Origin: Actinomycetes bacterium
GTDB taxonomy: Bacteria > Actinomycetota > Actinomycetes > Propionibacteriales > Propionibacteriaceae
DNA length: 64,000 bases
Reading direction: 5' to 3'
Assembly: GCA_023460935.1 (NCBI GenBank)
Contig: JAEWOI010000022.1
Coordinates: 62,001-126,000 of the forward strand
Positions 24,572 through 32,866 of the stretch are shown here, one piece after another. The notes under the pieces were generated by a model, which was not told the origin of the DNA, made no database searches, and saw only the letters and a program-made list of their open reading frames with translations. Position numbers and translations under genes: made by a program. Each line of letters starts with the position of its first letter. Within the stretch, counting starts at the first letter, position 1.

Positions 24572-25227
24572 CCGGCTCGCTGTGGTCGGTCCCCGCCGGG
24601 TCGCAGCGCGAGCTGCTGGCGCAGGCTGTGGCCGCAGGCATCGACGCGATCCACTGGGACACCACCGACGGCATCTTCGCAGCCGAAGGGGGCTTCTCCG
24701 CCGAGCAGGCCCGGCAGCTGCTGGACGGCCTGGCGGTGGAGTCCGAGGCGCACCTGATGCTGTCCGACCCACTCCCCCGGGTCGGCTCCTGGGCCGGGTT
24801 CTGCGCCCTGGTCATCGTCCCGGTGGAGGCGGCCGACCCGTTGGCGGCAATGCGCGCGATCGAGGCTGCCGGCAGCACGGCGGCCCTGGCCGTCTCACCC
24901 GACACCGACCTTGGGCTCGTCCCGGCGGGCGACTTCCCGGTGCTGGTGATGTCGGTGCGGCCCGGACAGGCGGGGGCGCCGCTGGATCCGCGCACCTTCG
25001 CCCGCGTGCGGCAACTCAGCGAGCGGGGCCGGCACTCCAGGATCGGGGTGGACGGCGGGGTGGCCGCCCGCGACCTGGCGCGGCTCTCCGCCTGCGGCGC
25101 CGACTGGGTGGTGAGCGGGACAGCGTTGTTCGGCGCCAGTGACCAGCGCACGTGGCTGGAGCAGGCCCGCCGGTCGATGGCGCCGCACCACGCGGGGCCG
25201 GGTCCGGAAGCCGGAACCTACCCGTAG
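24559..25227 (+). CDS. Ribulose-phosphate 3-epimerase-like protein
   Basis: The 222-residue TIM barrel keeps the four metal ligands of the epimerase family: H32 and D34 in AIHWDTTDG, H65 in EAHLMLSDP and D165 in IGVDGGV. It also has the phosphate-binding MSVRPGQAG and VVSGTALFG. The family's DGHFVPN reads DGIFAAEG, so the substrate may differ from ribulose/xylulose 5-phosphate; an allulose-phosphate-like sugar is possible. The GTG start lies inside the end of the regulator gene with only a weak GAGG nearby. The 3' end overlaps dciA by ten bases. Confidence 0.78.
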   Translation: MARLTGSLWSVPAGSQRELLAQAVAAGIDAIHWDTTDGIFAAEGGFSAEQARQLLDGLAVESEAHLMLSDPLPRVGSWAGFCALVIVPVEAADPLAAMRAIEAAGSTAALAVSPDTDLGLVPAGDFPVLVMSVRPGQAGAPLDPRTFARVRQLSERGRHSRIGVDGGVAARDLARLSACGADWVVSGTALFGASDQRTWLEQARRSMAPHHAGPGPEAGTYP

Positions 25228-25697
25228 GTGTCGCGCGGCCCGCGCCCGGCGACCGCGCGGCGGCCCTTCTTCCAGCTGGGCGCTTCAGGGCCAACCACGA
25301 CCACCCGCGTCACCGTGCCCTGGCCGAGCTGATCGTTCAGCCTCGCCACTAGTTGGGGGGCGATCATCCGCAGCGCCGCTGCCCAGGTGGAGGACTCGGC
25401 GCGGATGGTGAGCACGGTCTCGGAGTACGCCGCCGGCGCCGAGTGGGCTGCGTTCTCCACCCCCACCAGCGCCGGCCAGCGGGCCAGCAGCTGGTGGACG
25501 TTGACTTCGCGGGTCCAGCCCTGGTCGTCCATGACCTCCTTGAGCAGGTCACCGATCGGGGTTGGCTCCTCCCCGCGCTCCTCGGCCCTGCGGCGCCGGG
25601 GAGCGGGCTTGGGAGCCGCACCGCGGGCAGCCCTGGCGATTCGCCTGGCCAGGTCGAGGCCCTGCGGGTCGTGCTCGGGAGGCTGGTCACTCATCAC
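25218..25697 (-). CDS. DciA family (DUF721) replication-associated protein
   Basis: The 159-residue protein has a basic, disordered N-terminus (RGAAPKPAPRRRRAEERG). The DUF721/DciA domain follows (PIGDLLKEVMDDQGWTREVN, WPALVGVENAAHSAP, LTIRAESSTWAAALRM). In other bacteria DciA proteins help load the replicative helicase; in Actinobacteria this gene normally follows recF. The start overlaps the recF stop by 11 bases. The stop overlaps the convergent epimerase gene, which marks the exact edge of the foreign-looking sugar cassette. Confidence 0.88.
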   Translation of the reverse strand: MMSDQPPEHDPQGLDLARRIARAARGAAPKPAPRRRRAEERGEEPTPIGDLLKEVMDDQGWTREVNVHQLLARWPALVGVENAAHSAPAAYSETVLTIRAESSTWAAALRMIAPQLVARLNDQLGQGTVTRVVVVGPEAPSWKKGRRAVAGRGPRDTYG

Positions 25698-26862
25698 TGC
25701 CGCCGTCCTGCGGATCAGGGGTCACCGTGGCAGCCTGCACGGTGAACCGGCGACCCGCCAGACCGGCCGGTACATCTGCGGCAACGGCTGCGGTGATCAG
25801 CACCTGCTCCGCCCCGCCCACCAGTTCGGCCAGCCGGGCGCGGCGGGTCTCGTCGAGCTCGGCGAACACGTCGTCCAGGATCAGCACCGGCTCGACGCCG
25901 TCCGCGCGCAGCAGTGCGTAGCCGGCCAGGCGCAGGGCAAGGGCCGTCGACCAGGACTCTCCGTGGGAGGCGTAGCCCTTCGTCGGCAGGTCGCCGAGGG
26001 TGAGGGTGATGTCGTCACGGTGGGGCCCGACCAGGCAGACCCCGCGCACCACCTCCTCTGCACGGCGTTCCAGCATGCGCTCGGTGAGCAGGCCGGCCAG
26101 ATCGCCGACGGTGGGCAGCTCCTCCAGGTCGGTGACCGCAGCGGGCAGGGAGGAGCTCTTGTAGGCGATGCCGGCGGAGTTGTTGGTGGGGGCGATGTCG
26201 GCGTAGGCCGTGGCCAGCAGCGGTCGCAGCTCGGCCAGGGTCGCCAGCCGGGCGGCGACCAGTTCCGCACCGTGGGCAGCGAGCTGGCCGTCCCACACGT
26301 CGAGGGTGGCTGCCACGTCCTCGCTCACGGCGCGCGGTCCGCGGCCGGCCAGCGACTTCAGCAGGGTCGACCGCTGCCGCAGCACCCGGTCGTAGTCAGC
26401 CCGCACGCCGGCGATCCGGGGCCAGCGCGCGGTGACCAGGTCGTCGAGGAAGCGACGGCGTTCCCCCGGGTCACCCTTGACGATCGCCAGGTCCTCCGGC
26501 GAGAACAGCACCACCCGCAGCGCACCCAGCAACTCGCGCGGCCGCCGTAGCGGCGCCCGGTTCAGCGATGCCTTGTTGGCCCGGCCGGGCAGGATCTCGA
26601 CCTCCAGCAGCAGGCTGCGCTGGTCGTCCAGGCCGGCCTGCACGCGGGCCCGGACGATCGCCCGCTCGGCGCCGGCCCGAACCAGCGGCGCATCGGTCGC
26701 CACCCGGTGCGAACCGAGGGTGGCGAGGAACTCAACCGCCTCGACGAGGTTGGTCTTGCCCTGCCCGTTGGCGCCGGTGAAGACCGTCACCCCCGCGGCC
26801 AGCGGCACCTCCGCCAGCTGATAGGAGCGGAAGTCGGCAAGACTGAGGTGCGTCACGAACAC
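25687..26862 (-). CDS. recF: DNA replication and repair protein RecF
   Basis: The 391-residue SMC-like ATPase has FVTHLSLADFRSY, Walker A GANGQGKTN, FSPEDLAIVKGDPGERRRFLD, the signature region VGPHRDDI and Walker B PVLILDDVFAELD. It loads RecA at gapped DNA with RecO/RecR. GTG 26862 gives the family-typical start (M)FVTHLSL; an in-frame extension upstream to 27027 only reads through the repeat array and is rejected. The ribosome site is weak. Confidence 0.94.
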   Translation of the reverse strand: MFVTHLSLADFRSYQLAEVPLAAGVTVFTGANGQGKTNLVEAVEFLATLGSHRVATDAPLVRAGAERAIVRARVQAGLDDQRSLLLEVEILPGRANKASLNRAPLRRPRELLGALRVVLFSPEDLAIVKGDPGERRRFLDDLVTARWPRIAGVRADYDRVLRQRSTLLKSLAGRGPRAVSEDVAATLDVWDGQLAAHGAELVAARLATLAELRPLLATAYADIAPTNNSAGIAYKSSSLPAAVTDLEELPTVGDLAGLLTERMLERRAEEVVRGVCLVGPHRDDITLTLGDLPTKGYASHGESWSTALALRLAGYALLRADGVEPVLILDDVFAELDETRRARLAELVGGAEQVLITAAVAADVPAGLAGRRFTVQAATVTPDPQDGGSDE

Positions 26863-26880
26863 GGCTGCCCCAGAGTCGCT

Positions 26881-27015
26881 GGTTGAGCCCGTCGAAACCC
26901 GCCGGGGATCAACAACGCAGGTTGAGCCTGTCGAAACCTGCCGGAGGTCTCGACAAGCTCGACCACCGCAGGTTGACCCCGTCGAAACCACCCGAGGGTC
27001 TCGACAAGCTCGACC
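26881..27015. repeat. Hairpin repeat array between dnaN and recF
   Basis: Two full units occur. Unit one pairs GGTTGAGCCTGTCGAAACC (26920-26938) with GGTCTCGACAAGCTCGACC (26946-26964). Unit two pairs GGTTGACCCCGTCGAAACC (26971-26989) with an identical right arm (26997-27015). Arms are 19 bases and loops seven. A left half-unit sits at 26881-26899 and degenerate traces run to about 27060. Related half-units lie between gyrB and gyrA. The array fills the 223-base gap. Confidence 0.85.
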
Positions 27016-27085
27016 ACCGAACGCCACCTGCTCGACGAGGCGGCCTCGACCGGCCCGACCACCGAGAACCCCACGCGGCTGCTGG

Positions 27086-28246
27086 CTACGCCGGCAGGCG
27101 CATCAGCATGATCACGTGCTTGTAGTCGGCCAGCGGCTCGCCGTCCAGCTCGTTCAGCGCGGTCAGCAGGCAGGGCTTGCCGGGCTGGGTGAACGAGAAC
27201 TGCACGTACGGGGCGTCCAGAGCGGCAAGCGCGTCGGAGAGGTAGTGCGGGTTGAAGCCGGCGGCGGTCATCGACAACCCGTTGCCGGTGACGTCGTCCA
27301 CGAGGGCCTCGAGCGCCTCCACGGCCTGGGCCTGGTCACCGGTGGCCGCCTCGAGGGTGATCGATCCGTCGCCGATCAGCATCCGCAGCGAGGTGTTCCG
27401 CTCGGCCACCAGCGCCACGCGCTTCACGGCGGCGATCACGTCGGTGGTGTTGGCCCGGACGGTGAGCGTCGCCTGCACGTTCATCAGGTGCCGCACCTTG
27501 GGGAACTCGCCGTCGAGCAGCCGGGTGGTGATCTGGCGGACGCCGGCCGCGCCGGTGCCCTCGAAGCCGATCAGGCCGTCGCCGGTGGCGGCGGAGGAAA
27601 GGCTCAGCGTCACCTGCTCCCCCGCCGTCATGCTCTTGGCGGTCTCGGCGAGCACGCGCGCCGGCACGAGGGCCGCGCCCTCGCCGTTGCTGGTGCGCGG
27701 TGCCCAGTCCAGCTCCTTCAGCGCCATCCGGTACCGGTCGGTGGCCAGCAACGACAGCGTGTCGCCCTCGATCTCCATCCGCACTCCGGTGAACACCGGC
27801 AGCAGCTCGTCCCGGCCGGCGGCGACGACCACCTGGCCGACGGCCCTGGCGAACTCCTCGCTCGGGATCGCCCCGGTCGCCTCAGGCATCTCCGGCAGCG
27901 CCGGGTAGTCGGCTACGGGCAGGGTCTGCAGCGTGAACCTCGCGGTGCCGCACACCAGTTCCATCTTCGTCTCGTCCGCCGTGATGTCCACCGGGCGGCT
28001 GGGCAGCGACCGCGCGATGTCGGCCAGCAGGCGTCCCGACACCAGCGCCACGCCGTCGTCGGCAACGTCGGCCTTCACCGTGATCTGCGCCGAGGTCTCG
28101 TAGTCGAAGCTGCTCATCACGACCTGGCCGCCGGCCGCCTTCACCAGCAGGCCGGCCAGGATCGGCACGCTCGGGCGGGTCGGCAGGCTGCGGGCAGCCC
28201 ATTGCACAGCTTCGGCCAGGACGTCGCGGTCGAGACGGATCTTCAC
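27086..28246 (-). CDS. dnaN: DNA polymerase III sliding clamp (beta)
   Basis: The 386-residue protein forms the ring clamp that tethers DNA polymerase III. The three clamp repeats are visible: VKIRLDRDVLAEAVQWAARS, PSEEFARAVGQVVVAAGRDE and VIAAVKRVALVAERNTSLRM. The C-terminus ends YKHVIMLMRLPA in place of the usual MPMRL. GTG 28246 has AAGGGAG about six bases upstream. It lies downstream of dnaA across the origin. Confidence 0.97.
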   Translation of the reverse strand: MKIRLDRDVLAEAVQWAARSLPTRPSVPILAGLLVKAAGGQVVMSSFDYETSAQITVKADVADDGVALVSGRLLADIARSLPSRPVDITADETKMELVCGTARFTLQTLPVADYPALPEMPEATGAIPSEEFARAVGQVVVAAGRDELLPVFTGVRMEIEGDTLSLLATDRYRMALKELDWAPRTSNGEGAALVPARVLAETAKSMTAGEQVTLSLSSAATGDGLIGFEGTGAAGVRQITTRLLDGEFPKVRHLMNVQATLTVRANTTDVIAAVKRVALVAERNTSLRMLIGDGSITLEAATGDQAQAVEALEALVDDVTGNGLSMTAAGFNPHYLSDALAALDAPYVQFSFTQPGKPCLLTALNELDGEPLADYKHVIMLMRLPA

Positions 28247-28601
28247 TCTTGCTCCCTTGGCAGTCAACACGCGTGGTCGGTTGATCATATCGGCGCTCGG
28301 TGCTGCGAAACGTCCGGTGGTGACTTTCCCCACAGTGTGCACACCGGTGGCTTTGAAGCTCAGGGAGATCTATCAATTCGTACTCGTAGTAGCGGTTGTG
28401 CAAACTGTGGACAACCTGGCGTACCCGCTGGCCGGGCCGGAATCGGGTGGTGGACGGCGGATGTGGAGAAGTGGAAACCACACGGGGAGGATTTGCGGAC
28501 GACGACGGCCGCCCCCGACGCGGTTCACAACGTGAGGAGTTCTTCCCCAGAGTTATCCACAGCGGTGGACGGTCACCCGGAGGGGGGACGCGCCCGGGGC
28601 G
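28247..28601. other. Replication origin oriC (dnaA-dnaN intergenic region)
   Basis: This 355-base gap holds DnaA boxes: perfect TTATCCACA at 28553-28561 (+), TTGTCCACA at 28406-28414 (-), and near matches TTCTCCACA at 28462-28470 (-), TTCCCCACA at 28326-28334 (+) and TTGTGCAAA at 28396-28404 (+). An AT-richer stretch at 28363-28393 could be the unwinding element. Actinobacterial origins usually lie in this gap, and gene direction switches nearby at the dnaA/rpmH border. Confidence 0.75.
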
Positions 28602-29996
28602 TCAGCGCAACGGGGACTGCTTGATCCGGCTGGTGATCTCTGCGATCTGGTTGAACACGCTGCGGCGCTCGCGCAGCAGCTGGCGGATCTTGCGGTCGGC
28701 GTGCATCACGGTGGTGTGGTCGCGGCCGCCGAACAGCTGGCCGATCTTCGGCAGCGACAGGTCGGTCAGCTCCCGGCACAGGTACATGGCGATCTGGCGT
28801 GCGGTGACCAGGACGTGGGTGCGGCTCTGCCCGCAGAGTTCCTCGACCGTGACCGAGAAGTAGTCGGCGACGTGGGTCATGATCGCCGAGGAGGAGATCT
28901 GGGTCTCCGCCCCCTCCGGGATCAGGTCGCGCAGCACCACCTCCGCGAGGGCCAGGTCGACCTCCTGGCGGTTGAGGCTGGCGAACGCCGTCACCCGGAT
29001 CAGCGCTCCTTCGAGCTCGCGGATGTTGGTCTGGATCTTGCTGGCGATGAACTCCAGCACGTCCGGCCCCGCGGTGAGCCGCTCGGCGGCAGCCTTCTTG
29101 CGCAGGATCGCGATCCTGGTCTCGAGGTCGGGTGGCTGGATGTCGGTCATCAGGCCCCACTCGAAGCGGCTGCGCAGCCGCGGCTCGAGCGCCTCCAGCC
29201 CCTTCGGTGGCCGGTCGGAGGTGAGCACGATCTGCTTCTGGGCCGTGTGCAGGGTGTTGAAGGTGTGGAAGAACTCCTCCTGGGTCTGGATCTTGCCTTC
29301 CAGGAACTGGATGTCGTCCACGAGCAGGACGTCGACGTCGCGGTACTGGCGCCGGAACTCCGCCGTCCGGTTCTCCGAGACCGAGTTGATGAAGTCGTTG
29401 GTGAGCTCCTCTGTGGAGACGTACTTGACCCGCACCCGGTCGTAGTAGTTGCGGATGTAGTGGCCGACGGCGTGCAGCAGGTGGGTCTTGCCCAGGCCGG
29501 AGTCGCCGTAGATCATCAGCGGGTTGTACGCCTTGCCGGGGGCCTCGGCCACCGCGACCGCGGCAGCGTGGGCGAACCGGTTGGAGTTGCCGATCACGAA
29601 GGTCTCGAAGGAGTACTTCGGGTTGAGCCGGTCACCGCCGGCTCGGCCCACCGGCTTGTGGTTGGCCTGGCTGGGCGGCACCGGCGGCGGGGCCACCTCC
29701 GTCCCGTCCAGTTCGGCGGCGGTGAGGGTGGAGTCGACGGTGATCGCAACGCGGATCGGAGCGGAGTAGTAGTCGCTGAGCTGGCCCTCGATCGTGGGCC
29801 GCAGCCTGGACTCGACGCGGTCGCGGGTGAAGTCGTTGGCCACGGCGAGGATCACCAGCGAGTCGTGCATGGTGACCGGCCGGATGCCCTGCAGCCAGCC
29901 GCGAGTGGAGGCGTCGGAGGAGGAGCGGACGAAGGACCAGGCTGCCTCGAGTTCGGCTGCTGCGTCGGATTCTGGGGCGGTCGCGGGTTGGGTCAT
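28602..29996 (-). CDS. dnaA: Chromosomal replication initiator DnaA
   Basis: The 464-residue protein has domain I (WLQGIRPVTMHDSLVILAV), a short linker, and the AAA+ domain III with Walker A GDSGLGKTH (about 164-172) and Walker B VDVLLVDDIQFL. Domain IV follows with the DNA-binding signature GGRDHTTVMHADRK. It binds the boxes in the adjacent gap and opens the origin. A perfect DnaA box (30048-30056) sits 50 bases upstream of the ATG, compatible with autorepression. Confidence 0.98.
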   Translation of the reverse strand: MTQPATAPESDAAAELEAAWSFVRSSSDASTRGWLQGIRPVTMHDSLVILAVANDFTRDRVESRLRPTIEGQLSDYYSAPIRVAITVDSTLTAAELDGTEVAPPPVPPSQANHKPVGRAGGDRLNPKYSFETFVIGNSNRFAHAAAVAVAEAPGKAYNPLMIYGDSGLGKTHLLHAVGHYIRNYYDRVRVKYVSTEELTNDFINSVSENRTAEFRRQYRDVDVLLVDDIQFLEGKIQTQEEFFHTFNTLHTAQKQIVLTSDRPPKGLEALEPRLRSRFEWGLMTDIQPPDLETRIAILRKKAAAERLTAGPDVLEFIASKIQTNIRELEGALIRVTAFASLNRQEVDLALAEVVLRDLIPEGAETQISSSAIMTHVADYFSVTVEELCGQSRTHVLVTARQIAMYLCRELTDLSLPKIGQLFGGRDHTTVMHADRKIRQLLRERRSVFNQIAEITSRIKQSPLR

Positions 29997-30316
29997 GGGT
30001 CCTGCTCTGGCTCCTCACTACCTGCCCCAGCCAGGTTTCCACACGGTTGTCCACAGACTGTGTACGACAATGGCACACCAGCGGGAGTGCTGCACCCGCG
30101 CTGGCCTAGAGCAACCTAGCGAGGTCTGGGCCGGGGCGCAAACAGTTTTCGAAGAAGGTGCAGTCGTTCCGGCGTGTCGACTCGACGTGGTATCAGAAGT
30201 ACTCCAGTTTGCCCGGGATCGGCGCCGCCGCGTATCGTTGGGAAGTCGCCGTCATGGCACTCGTGCGTCCAGGTGGGCGTGCCAGATCCGAAAACTTCGA
30301 ACTTGGGAGCACTCGC
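29997..30316. other. dnaA-rpmH divergent intergenic region
   Basis: The 320-base gap has a perfect DnaA box TTGTCCACA at 30048-30056, a near match TTTCCACAC at 30038-30046, and the rpmH promoter. The box may serve autoregulation of dnaA or be an outlying part of the origin. No gene is seen in it. Confidence 0.7.
30209..30238 (+). promoter_or_regulatory. rpmH promoter
   Basis: TTGCCC (30209-30214) and TATCGT (30233-30238) are 18 bases apart, a good vegetative promoter about 70 bases before the rpmH start. Confidence 0.5.
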
Positions 30317-30454
30317 GTGAGCAAGCGCACTTTCCAGCCGAGCAACCGGCGTCGCAGCCGCACCCATGGCTTCCGTCTGCGGATGCGCACCCGCGCCGGG
30401 CGCGCGATCATCTCTGCCCGCCGGCGTCAGGGCCGCGTCCGTCTGGCCGGCTGA
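30317..30454 (+). CDS. rpmH: Ribosomal protein bL34
   Basis: The 45-residue, Arg-rich protein begins MSKRTFQPSNRRRSRTHGFR and ends with the normal ISARRRQGRVRLAG, full length for bL34. It binds 23S rRNA in the large subunit. GGGAG lies eight bases before the GTG start. It heads the conserved rpmH-rnpA-yidD-yidC-jag-rsmG gene string. Confidence 0.97.
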   Translation: MSKRTFQPSNRRRSRTHGFRLRMRTRAGRAIISARRRQGRVRLAG

Positions 30455-30465
30455 GCCGGCCCCAG

Positions 30466-30801
30466 GTGTTGCCTGCCCGGTCGCGGTTGACCAGCCCCGG
30501 CGACTTCCGCGACACACTCCGCCAGGGCGTCCGCTGTGGCCGCCCGACCCTGGTGCTGCATGCCCGAAGGGTCGAGGCTGCGGGGTCACGGGCGGGATTC
30601 ATCGTGTCCAGGGCCGTCGGCAACGCCGTGGCCCGCAACCGGGTGAAGCGGCGCCTGCGACACCTCGCCGCGGCCGCGCTGCCGGCCACTCCCTTCGCCG
30701 TGGACCTGGTGGTACGGGCGCTCCCGCCGGCCGCCACCGCTCCCATTGCGGAGGACTTCAGCTCGGCGCTGGCGCAGTGCCTGGATCGGCTGGCGGCATG
30801 A
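30466..30801 (+). CDS. rnpA: Ribonuclease P protein component
   Basis: The 111-residue protein is the basic subunit that helps RNase P RNA cut tRNA 5' leaders. It has LPARSRLTSPGDFRDTLRQG and the RNR motif RAVGNAVARNRVKRRLRH. GTG 30466 gives the family-typical (M)LPARSRL start, although no good ribosome site is present; it lies 11 bases after rpmH. The stop overlaps the yidD ATG (ATGA). Confidence 0.93.
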   Translation: MLPARSRLTSPGDFRDTLRQGVRCGRPTLVLHARRVEAAGSRAGFIVSRAVGNAVARNRVKRRLRHLAAAALPATPFAVDLVVRALPPAATAPIAEDFSSALAQCLDRLAA

Positions 30802-31103
30802 AGTACGTCCTGATCGGCCTGCTGAAGGCTTACCGAGCGGTGATCAGCCCGCTGTACGGCAACGTCTGCAAGTACTACCCCTCGTGCTCGGCCTACGCGC
30901 TGGAGGCGGTGCACGTCCATGGCGCGGCCAGGGGCACCTGGCTCGCCGCCCGGCGCCTGGGCAGCTGCCACCCGTGGTCGTTGGGCGGCTACGACCCCGT
31001 GCCGGGCACGCCGGCAGCCGAAGCCTGGGCCGCCGAACAGGCAGCCAAAGCCAACCCGGCCGATCCGGCCCCGACCGGGACGCCAACGGCGTCCGTGAGG
31101 TGA
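30798..31103 (+). CDS. yidD: Membrane protein insertion efficiency factor YidD
   Basis: The 101-residue protein has the family core KAYRAVISPLYGNVCKYYPS-CSAYALEAV with three Cys, then GSCHPW and GGYDPVP. YidD is a small membrane-associated protein that aids YidC-dependent insertion. A 30-residue Ala/Pro tail extends past the core. It is translationally coupled to rnpA by an ATGA overlap and is five bases from yidC. Confidence 0.93.
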   Translation: MKYVLIGLLKAYRAVISPLYGNVCKYYPSCSAYALEAVHVHGAARGTWLAARRLGSCHPWSLGGYDPVPGTPAAEAWAAEQAAKANPADPAPTGTPTASVR

Positions 31104-31107
31104 GAAC

Positions 31108-32223
31108 TTGAACCTGTTGACCCTGGTGCCCCTGAACCTGTGGGACGACTTCATGGGGATGCTCGGCGCCATGATGACGCCGCTCTACTGGGCTGTCTCC
31201 GGCATCCTCGTGGGCTTCCACAGCCTGCTCAGCCCGGTCTTCGGCGCCGACTCCGGCGCTTCCTGGGCCCTGTCGATCGTGCTGCTGACCGTGGTGATCC
31301 GCACCCTGCTGATCCCGCTGTTCGTGCGTCAGATCAACTCCGCACGGAACATGCAGCTGATCGCTCCCAAGCAGCGCGCGCTGCAGGAGAAGTACGGCCA
31401 CGACCGGGAACGGCTCGGCCAGGAGACGATGAAGCTGTACAAGGAGGAGGGCGTCAACCCGATGGCCTCCTGCCTGCCGCTGCTGCTGCAGATGCCGATC
31501 TTCCTCGCCCTGTTCTACGTGCTCAACAGCGTTTCCCACGGGACTGCGCTCGGCTTCTTCTTCGAGACGAACCCCCAGCTGGTCGGATCGCTGCAGAACG
31601 CCACGATCTTCGGCGCACCGATCTCGGCGATGTTCCTGCCGATCCCGGCCTCAGGCTTCGGGCCGACCCAGGTGGTCGCGCTCGTGCTCGTGCTGCTGAT
31701 GACCGGAGTGCTGTTCGTCACCCAGCTGCAGCTGATGCGCAAGAACATGCCGCCGGAGGCACTGACCGGCCCGATGGCCCAGCAGCAGAAGATCATGCTC
31801 TACGTCTTCCCGCTGATGTACCTGTTCATCGGCGGCAACATCCCGGTCGGGGTGCTGCTGTACTGGCTGGTGTCGAACCTGTGGACGATGGGGCAGCAGT
31901 ACATCCTGATCCACAACAACCCCGCCCCGGGCACCCCGGCCTACGTCGACTGGGAGGAGCGCATGCGCGCCAAGGGCAAGGACCCCGAAGCGATCGCCGC
32001 CAACCGCCGTGGCTCCGCGCGCAAGCGTCCCGAGGCCGGCGCCTACGACCCCACCAAGGTCGCCCGGCAGAACCGTGGCGCCGCGACGACGGACGCTTCG
32101 TCGAGCCCTGGCTCGGTGGTCAGCCCCGCCGAACCCACCCTCCAGACCCCGGGCGTGCAGCGCCAGGTGATCCAGCGGCAGCAGCCCCGCAAGAACAGCC
32201 GGGCAGCCCGCAAGCAGTCTTGA
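31108..32223 (+). CDS. yidC: Membrane protein insertase YidC
   Basis: The 371-residue Oxa1-type insertase has five or six spans, a conserved helical hairpin (QINSARNMQLIAPKQRALQE, then KYGHDRERLGQETMKLYKEE) and the substrate-groove Arg in LLIPLFVRQI. MASCLPLLLQMPIFLALFYV and the basic C-terminal tail follow. The start is an unusual TTG at 31108 with GAGGTGAG in place upstream; the next candidates lack a ribosome site. It inserts membrane proteins alone or with SecYEG. Confidence 0.94.
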   Translation: MNLLTLVPLNLWDDFMGMLGAMMTPLYWAVSGILVGFHSLLSPVFGADSGASWALSIVLLTVVIRTLLIPLFVRQINSARNMQLIAPKQRALQEKYGHDRERLGQETMKLYKEEGVNPMASCLPLLLQMPIFLALFYVLNSVSHGTALGFFFETNPQLVGSLQNATIFGAPISAMFLPIPASGFGPTQVVALVLVLLMTGVLFVTQLQLMRKNMPPEALTGPMAQQQKIMLYVFPLMYLFIGGNIPVGVLLYWLVSNLWTMGQQYILIHNNPAPGTPAYVDWEERMRAKGKDPEAIAANRRGSARKRPEAGAYDPTKVARQNRGAATTDASSSPGSVVSPAEPTLQTPGVQRQVIQRQQPRKNSRAARKQS

Positions 32224-32242
32224 GCCAAGGAAGTAGGACGAA

Positions 32243-32863
32243 GTGAGCGAAGAGCAGGACGTCGTGGTGGAGCGCGCAGAGGAGGCCACGGCAGTGGTCG
32301 CCGAGCCCGCGCCGGTCGAGACAGTCGAGGACGCCGGCGCCGAGGCGGAAGCTGCCGACGCGGCTGACGGCGGCGAGGGCGAGCCCGGAGCGCCTCGGTC
32401 GAAGAAGGAGACCGCGCTGGAGAACGAGGGTGAGATCGCAGCTGACTACCTGGAGGAGCTGCTGGACATCGCCGACCTCGACGGTGACATCGACACCTTC
32501 ATCGAGGGCGGCCGCGCCCACATCTCGATCCTCACCGACGGCGAGCAGCTGATCGGCAAGGACGGCGAGGTGCTGGAAGCACTGCAGGAGCTCGCGCGGC
32601 TGGCGGTGATGACCGAGACGGGTCACCGGAGCCGGCTGATGCTCGACATCGGCGGCCACCGCGACAAGCGGCGCAAGGTGCTGCAGGACCTGGCCCGGGA
32701 CGCGGTGGAGGAGGTCAACGACACCGGCGAGGCGGTGCGGCTGGCCCCGATGAACCCGTTCGAGCGCAAGATCGTGCACGACTCGGTCGCTGCCGCCGGG
32801 CTGGTCAGCGAGTCCGAGGGTGAGGAACCCAACCGCCGCGTGGTGGTCCTTCCCAAGGGCTGA
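32243..32863 (+). CDS. jag: Jag/KhpB-type RNA-binding protein
   Basis: The 206-residue protein has an acidic, disordered N-terminus (1-60), a KH-type domain (AADYLEELLDIADLDGDI, then ILTDGEQLIGKDGEVLEALQ) and a C-terminal R3H domain (NPFERKIVHDSVAA with the Arg-x3-His pair). It is an RNA-binding protein linked in other bacteria to cell elongation and small-RNA networks. AGGACGAA precedes the GTG start. It is followed by rsmG after three bases. Confidence 0.92.
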   Translation: MSEEQDVVVERAEEATAVVAEPAPVETVEDAGAEAEAADAADGGEGEPGAPRSKKETALENEGEIAADYLEELLDIADLDGDIDTFIEGGRAHISILTDGEQLIGKDGEVLEALQELARLAVMTETGHRSRLMLDIGGHRDKRRKVLQDLARDAVEEVNDTGEAVRLAPMNPFERKIVHDSVAAAGLVSESEGEEPNRRVVVLPKG

Positions 32864-32866
32864 GCC

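Noticed and set aside
26863..27027. N-terminal extension of RecF
   Set aside because: It encodes only the hairpin repeats (VSTGSTC-like repeated peptide); RecF homology begins at 26862.
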